NCBI RefSeq assembly: GCF_900105475.1
Contig: NZ_LT629777.1
Coordinates: forward strand, 1-64,000
DNA: 64,000 nt
Source of the DNA: Pseudomonas asplenii
GTDB lineage: Bacteria; Pseudomonadota; Gammaproteobacteria; Pseudomonadales; Pseudomonadaceae
Direction: 5' to 3'
Positions 34,882 to 42,739 of the stretch are shown piece by piece. Position numbers and translations under genes: made by a program. Position 1 is the stretch's first letter. Every line of letters begins with the position of its first letter. The notes under the pieces are model-generated. The model was not told the origin of the DNA, searched no databases, and saw only the letters and a list, made by a program, of their open reading frames with translations.

Positions 34882-35208
34882 TCAGCCAAAACAACTGTCG
34901 AACTGGTTCAAATGCTGCCTGATCGCGGTGGTCACAGCCGGTACGGCTTCGCACAACAACACTTCGCGCTCCAGCACCTCGAACACGGCCGCCATGACCT
35001 GGCGGATTTCCTCCTGCGGCTGTTCGATACGACAACGCCGGCCAAGCTCCAGCAACCCCAGGAGCGAGGCAAACAGGCTCTTGCTGCCGTCGAGATTAAG
35101 CGCCAGTACATCCTCGGGGATGTAGGCGGTTGTATTGACGATGTCATAGGCAGGGGCGAGACGCCCCGTCGTCGTTGCACACCCACGATACCGGTGAGAA
35201 TGGCGCAT
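34882..35208 (-). pseudogene. Remnant of a HipA-type kinase (C-terminal fragment)
   Basis: The 108-residue frame contains GRLAPAYDIVNTTAYIPEDV followed by LALNLDGSKSLFASLLGLLELGRR, the end of the HipA catalytic domain. The remaining helices match the HipA C-terminus in character. The N-terminal two thirds, with kinase ATP-binding and catalytic residues, is absent; the phospholipase-D gene lies just upstream. No hipB antitoxin is nearby. It is best read as a decayed toxin gene. Confidence 0.65.
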
Positions 35209-35238
35209 GCCACGGCCCCGCCAGGCAAGCCGAGAAAA

Positions 35239-36396
35239 TCAGCTGCGCCGATCCAGTGCGTTGGCCACCAGGCGATCGATCCAACCCCAGATCCGTTGCT
35301 TGACTCGACGCCACAGCGGCCGCTTCTTCCAGTCGGCGAGGCTGACCGACTGGCTGAGGTCGAAGTCAGCCGTAAAACTGGCCGCGACCGCTGCGGTCAG
35401 GGAGGGATCCAGTGCCTCGAGATTGGCCTCCAGGTTGAAGCGCAGGTTCCAGTGGTCGAAATTGCACGAACCGATGCTGACCCAATCGTCGACCAGCACC
35501 ATCTTCAAGTGCAGAAAGCACGGCTGGTATTCGAAGATCTGCACCCCGGCCCGGAGCAGGCGGGGATAGTAGCGGTGACCGGCATACCGCACCGACGGAT
35601 GATCGGTACGCGGCCCGGTCAGCAGCAGTCGCACATCGACCCCGCGCTGCGCAGCCCGGCGCAGCGAGCGGCGGACCTTCCAGGTCGGCAGGAAATACGG
35701 GGTCGCCAACCAGATCCGCTGCTTGCCGCTGTTCAGCGCACGCACCAGCGACTGCAGGATGTCGCGATGCTGGCGGGCATCGGCATAGGCCACCCGGCCC
35801 AATCCCTGCCCGGCCGCCGGTAACTTCGGCAGACGCGGCAGCCCGAAATGGGCGGTGGGTCTCCAGGCGGCACGCTGTTCGTTGGCCAGCCATTGACGGT
35901 CAAACAGCAACTGCCAGTCGAGAACCAGCGGCCCCTGAATCAACACCATCACCTCATGCCAGGCGAAGCGGTTGTCACTGGGCGTCCAGAACTCATCGGT
36001 GACGCCAGTGCCGCCAACCACCGCAAGGCTGCTGTCGACCAGCAGAAGTTTGCGGTGATCGCGATACAGGTTGCGCATCCCGCGCCGCCAGCGCAGGCGG
36101 TTGTAGAAACGCAGCTCGACACCCGCCTCGATCAACCGTCGACGTAGCCCCAGGGTGAAGGCGAGACTGCCATAGTCATCGAACAGGCAACGCACCCGGA
36201 CCCCACGCTCGGCAGCCTGAACCAGCGCCTGAACCATGGCATCGGCGCACTCGCCGGCCTCGACCAGATAGAGTTCCAACTCGACCCGGGACTCGGCCCG
36301 GGCGATCGCCACCAGCATGCGCGGGAAAAATTCCGGGCCATCGATCAGCAGCTCGAAAGCGTTGTCGCTACGCCAGGGAAAGACCGCGCCGGCCAT
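35239..36396 (-). CDS. clsB: Cardiolipin synthase / phospholipase D-like protein (ClsB type)
   Basis: A 385-residue protein with two HKD half-sites. YRDHRKLLLVDSSLAVVGGTGVTDEF lies near residue 118, and FLHLKMVLVDDWVSIGSCNFDHWN near 300. The absence of long N-terminal membrane spans and the length near 400 fit ClsB-like enzymes, which join phosphatidylglycerol with another lipid to make cardiolipin. The start is 3 bases after the YceI stop, so the two form an operon (yceI first). Confidence 0.82.
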   Translation of the reverse strand: MAGAVFPWRSDNAFELLIDGPEFFPRMLVAIARAESRVELELYLVEAGECADAMVQALVQAAERGVRVRCLFDDYGSLAFTLGLRRRLIEAGVELRFYNRLRWRRGMRNLYRDHRKLLLVDSSLAVVGGTGVTDEFWTPSDNRFAWHEVMVLIQGPLVLDWQLLFDRQWLANEQRAAWRPTAHFGLPRLPKLPAAGQGLGRVAYADARQHRDILQSLVRALNSGKQRIWLATPYFLPTWKVRRSLRRAAQRGVDVRLLLTGPRTDHPSVRYAGHRYYPRLLRAGVQIFEYQPCFLHLKMVLVDDWVSIGSCNFDHWNLRFNLEANLEALDPSLTAAVAASFTADFDLSQSVSLADWKKRPLWRRVKQRIWGWIDRLVANALDRRS

Positions 36397-36399
36397 GGT

Positions 36400-36978
36400 T
36401 CAGCGCGCCGTGAAAATCAGCACCGCACCCACCGGCACCGACAGACTGATCGCCGACAGGCCGGCGAGCTTGCGCAACTCTGCCAGGCCCGGCAACAGGC
36501 CGAAATCCTCGGCGTGGACCACCAGCGGCTCCAGGGTCACCACCTGGAAACGCCGGTCGTCGAGGCGGGTCGCCAGCAGTTCGGCGTTGTAATGGTGCTC
36601 CTGACCATGCAGGCGCACCACCAGCGGCAGGCGTAGCTCCAGTTGAGCGCCGGGCGCCAGATCGTTGATCGGCTGAATGTTGATCTGCGCGCTGACCTGC
36701 GCCTCGGGATACTGCTTGATCTCGAACAGCTCACGCCGCAGGCGCTCATCGCGCAGGGGAATGCCGGTGCTGACCGACTCCAGTTCGACATCGAGGATGG
36801 CCACCCCCTGGCGATCGACCTTGCCATGCAGGGTCAGGAAACGATGGACTTCGGAAATATCGGCATTTTTGGTGCTGACAAACGACAGGCGCGAGGACTC
36901 GTTGTCCAGGTACCAGTTGGCGTGGGCCGGCAGGGCCAGTACCCCGAGAAGTGCCAGAAGAAGGCGGGACCGGTGCAT
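36400..36978 (-). CDS. YceI family periplasmic protein
   Basis: A 192-residue exported protein. The signal peptide MHRSRLLLALLGVLALPAHA is followed by the YceI lipocalin-like barrel (NWYLDNESSRLSFVSTKNADISEVHRF, LRDERLRRELFEIKQYPEAQV). YceI proteins bind polyisoprenoid lipids. It is the first gene of an operon with the clsB-type gene. The length is normal. Confidence 0.85.
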   Translation of the reverse strand: MHRSRLLLALLGVLALPAHANWYLDNESSRLSFVSTKNADISEVHRFLTLHGKVDRQGVAILDVELESVSTGIPLRDERLRRELFEIKQYPEAQVSAQINIQPINDLAPGAQLELRLPLVVRLHGQEHHYNAELLATRLDDRRFQVVTLEPLVVHAEDFGLLPGLAELRKLAGLSAISLSVPVGAVLIFTAR

Positions 36979-37041
36979 GCAAGCTCCTGATTGAACGTAG
37001 GCGCCACCTTACCCGGCCACGCTGGCGCTAGCAAACGACAG

Positions 37042-37371
37042 TCAGGGTTGCAGCCGGCAGCCTTCGCGTTCGCTCACCCAGATCGCCGTGGCGTCGCGCC
37101 CGAGGCCTGCGGCACTGACACGGCGCGATTGCGGATCATCAAGCAGGCGGCTGATCGGAACCGACTGTTTCACATAGCTCTGACAATAATCGGCAGAGTT
37201 GTTCATCACATACCGGCACGAACAATACTCCTTGGCGGTATAGGCGCTGATGATCTGCGGGAAGGCGCGCAAGGCCACGCGCTCATGCCAGACCCAGGCC
37301 AGTAGTACCAGCAGCAACAGCGCCAGCAGGCTGATGAACGGGTGACGACGAACGAAACCGGCGACTTTCAT
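37042..37371 (-). CDS. Small membrane-anchored protein with four cysteines
   Basis: A 109-residue protein. A membrane anchor at about 13-28 (LLALLLLVLLAWVW) is followed by a periplasmic domain with Cys50, Cys52, Cys63 and Cys105 (KEYCSCRYVMNNSADYCQSY and EREGCRLQP). Its ATG overlaps the stop of the serine hydrolase gene by ATGA, so the two are translationally coupled and probably act together. I do not recognise the family. Confidence 0.7.
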   Translation of the reverse strand: MKVAGFVRRHPFISLLALLLLVLLAWVWHERVALRAFPQIISAYTAKEYCSCRYVMNNSADYCQSYVKQSVPISRLLDDPQSRRVSAAGLGRDATAIWVSEREGCRLQP

Positions 37372-38468
37372 GGCAACACCTTCGGCCCGAAGGCCGCCAG
37401 GACCCGCTTGAGCAGTTCATTATGACGATAGCTGCCATCGCGATCATCGCCGTAGCGCACGATCACCAGGCCGGCGCTGGGGATGACATACAGCGCCTGC
37501 CCCCAGTGGCCGAGAGCGGCGAAGGTATCGTCCGGTGCATCCGGCCAGGGCTTGGCTGCGCCGTCGATCGAGCGGTTGAGCCACCACTGGCCGCCGGCCA
37601 CTGCCTCATCCTGACCCGGTTTATAACCGGCAAAGGCCTGTCGGTTGAAATCGACCCAGGCCTTGGGCAGCAGCTGCCGGTCCTGCCAGCGACCATTGCG
37701 CTCCATCAACAGGCCGATCCGGGCCAGGTCGCGAGCGGTCAGGTAGGCATAGGACGACGCGACGAAGGTGCCGCTGCCGTCGCGCTCCCAGATCGCACCC
37801 TGGATACCCAGCGGATCGAACAATGCCGTCCACGGATAATCCGGATAACGCTGGGGCCCGACGATACCGCGCAGGGCCGCTGCCAGCACATTGCTGTCGC
37901 CACTGGAATAACGGAAGGCCCGACCGGGCGCCTCGTACTCGCCCTGCTTGGCGGTATAGCCGGCCATGTCGGCATGACCGAGGGTATACAGCATCGCCAC
38001 CACCGAGGAATTGAGCGGGGCATATTCATAGTCTTCCTGCCAGTCGATGCCTGACGACCAGTTCAACAGATGCTCCAGGCTGACCTGGGGGTGGGACTGG
38101 AAGGAGGGATAGAACTTCGCCACCGGATCATTCAACTGGAACAGGCCTTCGCCATAGGCAACGCCCAGGACCGTGGCCATGATGCTCTTGCTGATCGACC
38201 AGGTCAGGTGCGGCGTATCGATACGGGTCGGCCCGGCATAACGCTCGTAAACGATCTGCCCCTGGTGGATCACCAGCAGCGCATCGGTACGCACGCCTTT
38301 GCGAATTTCGTCATCGCGCGTCGGGAAGGCATAGGCCTGCAAGTCCGCGACGGTGGGACCGGCAACCTGTGGCCCTTGCGACCAGTCGGTGCCAGGCCAG
38401 CTCTCGGCGTGGGTGATGGAGGTGACAAGCAGCAGCGCAAACGCGAGAAAGGTCGAACCCTTGGGCAT
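37368..38468 (-). CDS. Exported serine hydrolase (beta-lactamase / class C type)
   Basis: A 366-residue protein. A signal peptide (LAFALLLVTSITHAE) is followed by a class C beta-lactamase-like domain. The catalytic SxxK is Ser91-Ile-Ser-Lys94 (TWSISKS), the YSS motif is FRYSSGDSN (near 186), and GHWGQALYVIPSAGLVIVRYGDD lies near the C-terminus. Such proteins are esterases or peptidases more often than antibiotic-resistance enzymes. It is coupled to the Cys-containing small protein downstream. Confidence 0.83.
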   Translation of the reverse strand: MPKGSTFLAFALLLVTSITHAESWPGTDWSQGPQVAGPTVADLQAYAFPTRDDEIRKGVRTDALLVIHQGQIVYERYAGPTRIDTPHLTWSISKSIMATVLGVAYGEGLFQLNDPVAKFYPSFQSHPQVSLEHLLNWSSGIDWQEDYEYAPLNSSVVAMLYTLGHADMAGYTAKQGEYEAPGRAFRYSSGDSNVLAAALRGIVGPQRYPDYPWTALFDPLGIQGAIWERDGSGTFVASSYAYLTARDLARIGLLMERNGRWQDRQLLPKAWVDFNRQAFAGYKPGQDEAVAGGQWWLNRSIDGAAKPWPDAPDDTFAALGHWGQALYVIPSAGLVIVRYGDDRDGSYRHNELLKRVLAAFGPKVLP

Positions 38469-38556
38469 GGAGCGAACTCGGATAAATAGCTTGCGACTAG
38501 TCTAGCGGGACTTGATGACAGTTCAGCTCAATCTGGAGTCCACGCCCTCAAAGGGG

Positions 38557-38574
38557 CTGTCATATAAGCATCAC
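38557..38574 (+). promoter_or_regulatory. Candidate PHO box upstream of olsBA
   Basis: CTGTCAT-ATAA-GCATCAC has the two 7-base units with a 4-base spacer of a PhoB site; the first unit is perfect and the second keeps TCA. A further reversed CTGTCAT lies at about 38514-38520. Phosphate-starvation induction of olsBA is known in Pseudomonas, which supports the reading. Confidence 0.5.
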
Positions 38575-38612
38575 CAAAGCTTAATGGCGATGACACCGGG
38601 GCTACATAGCCT

Positions 38613-38631
38613 GACTTTGCACAACAAAGTC
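38613..38631 (+). repeat. Hairpin in the olsB leader
   Basis: GACTTTG (38613-38619) pairs with CAAAGTC (38625-38631) around CACAA, ending 38 bases before olsB. There is no T-tract. A leader structure of unknown role. Confidence 0.35.
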
Positions 38632-38669
38632 GACTGGCCGCAACCCTGGCCGGCAACCGGAGACGCGTC

Positions 38670-39425
38670 ATGACTCAGATCGCCCGCATCAGCGACACCG
38701 GCAGTGAACGCCGCCTGCAAGCCGAACGCCTCTTGGGCACCGCGGCCTTGCAAGAAGCCCAAGCCTTGCGCTTCAACGTTTTCAGCGGCGAGTTCAATGC
38801 CAAGCTGAAAGGCGCCGAGCTTGGCCTGGACATGGATGATTATGATGTGCACTGCAGCCACATCGGCGTGCGCGACCTGAACAGCGGCCGGCTGGTGGCA
38901 ACCACCCGCCTGCTCGACCACAAGGCCGCCAACACCCTGGGGCGGTTCTACAGTGAAGAAGAATTCAGCCTGCATGGCCTCGGCCACCTGCAAGGCCCGA
39001 TCCTGGAAATCGGCCGCACCTGCGTCGACCCGGCCTACCGCAACGGTGGCACCATCGCCGTGCTCTGGGGTGAACTGGCCGAAGTGCTCAACGAGGGCGG
39101 CTACAGCTATCTGATGGGTTGCGCGAGCATCCCGATGCAGGATGGCGGCATCCAGGCCCAGGCGATCATGCAACGCCTGCGCGAACGCTACCTGAGCACC
39201 GAGCACCTGCGCGCCGAACCGAAGAAGCCGCTGCCGACCCTGGACATCCCCGGCAACGTCATCGCCGAAATGCCACCTTTGCTCAAGGCCTACATGCGCC
39301 TGGGCGCCAAGATCTGCGGCGAACCGTGCTGGGACGAAGACTTCCAGGTCGCCGACGTGTTCATCCTGCTCAAGCGCGACGAGTTGTGCCCGCGTTATGC
39401 CCGGCACTTCAAGGCGGCCGTGTAA
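38670..39425 (+). CDS. olsB: L-ornithine N(alpha)-acyltransferase OlsB
   Basis: A 251-residue GNAT-family acyltransferase that transfers a 3-hydroxyacyl group from ACP to ornithine, the first step of ornithine-lipid synthesis. Family segments are [61 protein letters not shown] and [18 protein letters not shown] lies 6-10 bases before the ATG. Its stop overlaps the olsA start (TAATG). These membrane lipids replace phospholipids under phosphate limitation. Confidence 0.9.
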   Translation: MTQIARISDTGSERRLQAERLLGTAALQEAQALRFNVFSGEFNAKLKGAELGLDMDDYDVHCSHIGVRDLNSGRLVATTRLLDHKAANTLGRFYSEEEFSLHGLGHLQGPILEIGRTCVDPAYRNGGTIAVLWGELAEVLNEGGYSYLMGCASIPMQDGGIQAQAIMQRLRERYLSTEHLRAEPKKPLPTLDIPGNVIAEMPPLLKAYMRLGAKICGEPCWDEDFQVADVFILLKRDELCPRYARHFKAAV

Positions 39426-40231
39426 TGCGCCGGCTGCGGATATACGCTCGGATCGCCCGGGTACTGCTGGTGGTGACGCTCGGTTTGAGCATGGCCAGCG
39501 TGTTCGGTGTCTTCGAACGCCTGGGGGTCGCCAACTCGATGGCGCGTCGGCAGAGCTGGTCGCGGTTTTTCATGGCCCGCCTGAGCAACGCGCTGCCCTT
39601 TCGCGTGACCGTACGCGGCAACCTGCCGACACAGTCGATGCTGTGGGTCAGCAACCACGTGTCGTGGACCGATATCGCCCTGCTCGGCGCCCTGACGCCA
39701 CTGTCTTTCCTGTCCAAGGCCGAGGTCCGTACCTGGCCGGTGGCCGGCTGGCTGGCGGCGAAAGCCGGCAGCCTGTTCATTCGCCGGGGCTCGGGTGACA
39801 GCCAGTTGGTGCGCAAGCAGATGACCCGTCATCTGGAGCAGGCACATCCCTTGCTGATGTTCCCCGAAGGCACCACCACCGATGGCCGCTCCTTGCGCAC
39901 GTTCCACGGACGTCTGCTGTCGGCGGCCATCGATGCGGACGTCTCGCTGCAGCCGGTGGCGATTCGTTACAGCCGTGACGGACAACCGGACCTGCTGGCC
40001 CCCTTCATCGGTGATGATGACCTGCTGTCGCACCTGATGCGTCTGTTCTCCAATGACCAGGGTGATGTGGAAATCCAGCTGTTGCAGCCGATTCCGTGCA
40101 ACGGCCAGGAACGCGCTGCCCTGGCCTTCCAGGCCCAGCAGGCGGTGCAGATGGCGTTGTTCGGTGAAGCCGCCGAAGCGAAGCGCCCGGCACCGCAGCC
40201 GGCAGCCACCAGCGAGGCGCAAGCCGCCTGA
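39425..40231 (+). CDS. olsA: Lyso-ornithine lipid O-acyltransferase OlsA
   Basis: A 268-residue PlsC-type acyltransferase that adds the second acyl chain to lyso-ornithine lipid. An N-terminal membrane segment (about 10-30) is followed by the HX4D motif (His78-VSWT-Asp83) and FPEGTTTDGRSL near 144. The ATG overlaps the olsB stop by one base, so the pair is a coupled operon. A GC-rich hairpin follows at 40275-40297. Confidence 0.9.
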   Translation: MRRLRIYARIARVLLVVTLGLSMASVFGVFERLGVANSMARRQSWSRFFMARLSNALPFRVTVRGNLPTQSMLWVSNHVSWTDIALLGALTPLSFLSKAEVRTWPVAGWLAAKAGSLFIRRGSGDSQLVRKQMTRHLEQAHPLLMFPEGTTTDGRSLRTFHGRLLSAAIDADVSLQPVAIRYSRDGQPDLLAPFIGDDDLLSHLMRLFSNDQGDVEIQLLQPIPCNGQERAALAFQAQQAVQMALFGEAAEAKRPAPQPAATSEAQAA

Positions 40232-40274
40232 GTGTTGCTTGCAGGCAAGAGATCCGCGTCCTTGCAGGCGCCTT

Positions 40275-40297
40275 CGCGGGCGGGTACGTCGCCCGCG
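40275..40297. terminator. GC-rich hairpin between olsA and acpH (convergent)
   Basis: CGCGGGCG (40275-40282) pairs with CGCCCGCG (40290-40297) around GGTACGT. It sits in the short spacer between convergent genes and could stop both. There is no T-tract; REP-like flanks (TTCGCGGGC, CAAGAGCGC) are present. Confidence 0.55.
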
Positions 40298-40324
40298 CAA
40301 GAGCGCCAGCCGCCGGCACAATCA

Positions 40325-40897
40325 CTACAACTGCGCCTGCGAAAACGCTTGCAGCCGGGGATAGAACAACCGGAAGTCCTCGCTCAACGGCTCGTACAAT
40401 GCCTCCAGTTCGCCCATCGCGTGGACCATTTCCTCCGGACGCGACAAGCGCCGGGAAATCCCCCGCAATACCTGCCCCAGCACCTCGAATTGCCGATAGG
40501 AACCGAGCCAGTCATCGGCCGCCATATATGGCGCAATCTGCGCCAGGCGCCCCGGCAAGCGCGGTTCGCTCGCCAGCACGCGGTAGACCCCGGCGGTAAA
40601 ATTCTCCAGCGAGCCCTCGGCGTAAAGGGACCAGTCACGTGCCAGACAATGGTCGAAGAACACATCCAGAACGATCCCGGCATATCGCCGCCGGGTCAGT
40701 TCGAAACGCGACAATGCCTGGTCGACCAGAGAATGGCTGTCGGTAAACACGTCGATCCGGCGATGCAACTGAATGGCTGCCTCGATCGAAGGCGTGAACT
40801 GCCCTTCCACGCGGCCCTTGACGAAATCGCCATAGAGGCTGCCGAGCAGTTGTTCCGGGTGCCGACCACCCAGGTGAAGATGCGCGAGATAGTTCAT
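40325..40897 (-). CDS. acpH: Acyl carrier protein phosphodiesterase
   Basis: A 190-residue enzyme of the AcpH family that removes the phosphopantetheine arm from ACP. The family begins MNYLAHLHLG, with GSLYGDFVKGRV, HRRIDVFTDSH and FFDHCLARDW carrying the His/Asp metal ligands. Its start lies 26 bases from the palindrome cluster, so its promoter may share the control of the divergent ArsR/xenB unit. Confidence 0.88.
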   Translation of the reverse strand: MNYLAHLHLGGRHPEQLLGSLYGDFVKGRVEGQFTPSIEAAIQLHRRIDVFTDSHSLVDQALSRFELTRRRYAGIVLDVFFDHCLARDWSLYAEGSLENFTAGVYRVLASEPRLPGRLAQIAPYMAADDWLGSYRQFEVLGQVLRGISRRLSRPEEMVHAMGELEALYEPLSEDFRLFYPRLQAFSQAQL

Positions 40898-40922
40898 GGG
40901 CTCAGCTTAGCATCTTCCATCC

Positions 40923-40946
40923 CTATATCGTTATAACCCGATATAG
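40923..40946. promoter_or_regulatory. Palindromic operator candidate 1 (acpH side)
   Basis: CTATATCG (40923-40930) and CGATATAG (40939-40946) are perfect 8-base inverted arms; the spacer also holds the palindrome GTTATAAC (40930-40937). It lies just upstream of acpH in the divergent spacer. Confidence 0.6.
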
Positions 40947-40988
40947 CGATTTGTGCGGTACTCAGAGCAAAATCATATTGGAATATCG

Positions 40989-41023
40989 CGAAATAACGAT
41001 CTATATTTCGTCCTATCGCGATA
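40989..41023. promoter_or_regulatory. Palindromic operator candidates 2 and 3 (regulator side)
   Basis: CGAAATA (40989-40995) and TATTTCG (41004-41010) are inverted arms across 8 bases. TATCGCGATA (41014-41023) is a self-palindrome, and ATATCGCG at 40983 is an inverted partner of CGCGATAT at 41017. They end 30 bases before the ArsR-family start, as expected for an autorepressor site. Confidence 0.6.
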
Positions 41024-41052
41024 TACCGTTTTCTTACCCCTGAGACACCGCC

Positions 41053-41355
41053 ATGACCCTTGACCTCGACGAAATAATAAAAGCGCTGGCACACCCAGTA
41101 CGCCGAGACATTCTCCATTGGCTGAAAGATCCGAAAAACCAGTTTCCCGAACAGCTGCACAACCATGAATACGGCATCTGCGCCGGACAGATCGACCAAC
41201 GCTGCGGCCTGTCGCAGTCGACCGTGTCGGCACATCTGGCGACGTTGCAACGGGCCGGCCTGATCAGCAGCCAGAAGGCGGGACAGTGGCACTTCTTCAA
41301 ACGCAACGAAGAAACCATCCAGGCATTCCTGCGCATCATGAGCCAGGAACTCTAA
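41053..41355 (+). CDS. ArsR-family regulator (PyeR-like)
   Basis: A 100-residue winged-helix protein. LAHPVRRDILHWLK (helix 1-2), GICAGQIDQRCGLSQSTVSAHLATLQRAGLI (recognition helix) and QKAGQWHFFKRNEE (wing). Cys43 and Cys51 near the recognition helix could bind metal or sense electrophiles. The order olsBA, acpH, ArsR, xenB resembles the P. aeruginosa PA4350-PA4356 region, where the ArsR-type PyeR represses xenB. The MFS gene found there between the two is missing here. Confidence 0.83.
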   Translation: MTLDLDEIIKALAHPVRRDILHWLKDPKNQFPEQLHNHEYGICAGQIDQRCGLSQSTVSAHLATLQRAGLISSQKAGQWHFFKRNEETIQAFLRIMSQEL

Positions 41356-41455
41356 GCGACAACCGGCTGCATGCAATCGCCCTGATCATCTTTGGCCAGA
41401 ACGGCACTGCCGATCTGGCTCCTGCTAGTCACTCATCATCAAGAGGCTTGTACAC

Positions 41456-42505
41456 ATGGCAACTATTTTCGATCCGATCAAACTGGGCGACCTCGAACTG
41501 CCGAACCGCATCGTCATGGCCCCACTGACCCGCTGCCGGGCCGATGAGGGTCGTGTACCCAACGCGCTGATGGCCGAGTACTACGTACAACGCGCTTCCG
41601 CCGGACTGATCCTCAGCGAAGCGACCTCGGTCACCCCGATGGGCGTCGGCTACCCCGACACTCCCGGCATCTGGTCCAACGACCAGGTTCGCGGCTGGGC
41701 CAACGTGACCAAGGCCGTGCACGGCGCCGGTGGGCGGATCTTCCTGCAACTGTGGCACGTCGGCCGCATCTCCCATCCTTCGTACCTGAACGGTGAACTG
41801 CCGGTCGCCCCCAGCGCGATCCAGCCCAAGGGGCATGTGAGCCTGGTCCGTCCGCAAGCGGACTACCCAACCCCGCGCGCACTGGAAAGCGCTGAAATCG
41901 CCGACATCGTCGACGCCTACCGGGTCGGTGCGGAAAACGCCAAGGCCGCCGGCTTCGACGGTGTGGAAGTCCATGCCGCCAACGGCTACCTGCTCGACCA
42001 GTTCCTGCAGAGCAGCACCAACCAGCGCACCGACAACTACGGCGGCTCCCTGGAAAACCGTGCCCGCCTGTTGTTGGAAGTGACCGACGCCGTGGTGGAA
42101 ATCTGGGGCGCCGGCCGCGTTGGCGTCCATCTGGCACCCCGCGCCGACTCCCACGACATGGGCGACGCCAACCTGGCGGAAACCTTCACCTACGTCGCCC
42201 GTGAACTGGGCAAACGGGGTATCGCCTTCATCTGTTCGCGCGAAAAGGAAGCCGACGACAGCCTCGGCCCGCAACTGAAGGCAGCGTTCGGCGGCACCTA
42301 CATCGCCAATGAACGTTTCACCAAGGACAGTGCCAATGCCTGGTTGGCCGACGGCAAGGCCGATGCAGTGGCCTTCGGCATCCCGTTCATCGCCAACCCG
42401 GACCTGCCAGCCCGCCTGAAGGCCGATGCCGAACTGAACGCGCCGCACCCTGAAACCTTCTATGGCAAGGGCCCGGTCGGCTACATCGATTACCCGACGC
42501 TGTAA
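41456..42505 (+). CDS. xenB: Alkene/xenobiotic reductase, Old Yellow Enzyme family (XenB)
   Basis: A 349-residue FMN enzyme that reduces activated alkenes and nitro compounds with NADPH. FMN-site PNRIVMAPLTRCRA is at the N-terminus. The active-site pair is His173/Asn176 in EVHAANGYLLDQFLQSSTNQ, followed by RTDNYGGSLENR. The length equals XenB of P. fluorescens. It lies 100 bases after the ArsR-family gene, so a shared transcript under that regulator is likely. A strong terminator follows. Confidence 0.92.
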   Translation: MATIFDPIKLGDLELPNRIVMAPLTRCRADEGRVPNALMAEYYVQRASAGLILSEATSVTPMGVGYPDTPGIWSNDQVRGWANVTKAVHGAGGRIFLQLWHVGRISHPSYLNGELPVAPSAIQPKGHVSLVRPQADYPTPRALESAEIADIVDAYRVGAENAKAAGFDGVEVHAANGYLLDQFLQSSTNQRTDNYGGSLENRARLLLEVTDAVVEIWGAGRVGVHLAPRADSHDMGDANLAETFTYVARELGKRGIAFICSREKEADDSLGPQLKAAFGGTYIANERFTKDSANAWLADGKADAVAFGIPFIANPDLPARLKADAELNAPHPETFYGKGPVGYIDYPTL

Positions 42506-42530
42506 CCTCGACACCGCTCGGCAGTACCAC

Positions 42531-42563
42531 AAGGCCCCGGCTCGCAAGAGTCGGGGCCTTTGT
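42531..42563 (+). terminator. Rho-independent terminator after xenB
   Basis: AAGGCCCCG (42531-42539) pairs with CGGGGCCTT (42552-42560). The stem continues through four more pairs to a GCAA tetraloop (42544-42547), and TTTGTATTT follows. It is 25 bases after the stop. Confidence 0.88.
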
Positions 42564-42739
42564 ATTTCGGTTGAATGGACCGGCTCGAATATCGGAAAAC
42601 ACTCACAGAATCGGAGGCACTTTATCCCAGGTTTTTTGGGTCATGATGACCATACTTATGCGGCGCTGCCCGAAACCCTCGGACAGCAGGCAACGTCATG
42701 GAATGGCGTTGCTGCACGATCCACTTAAAAGGAATTAAC

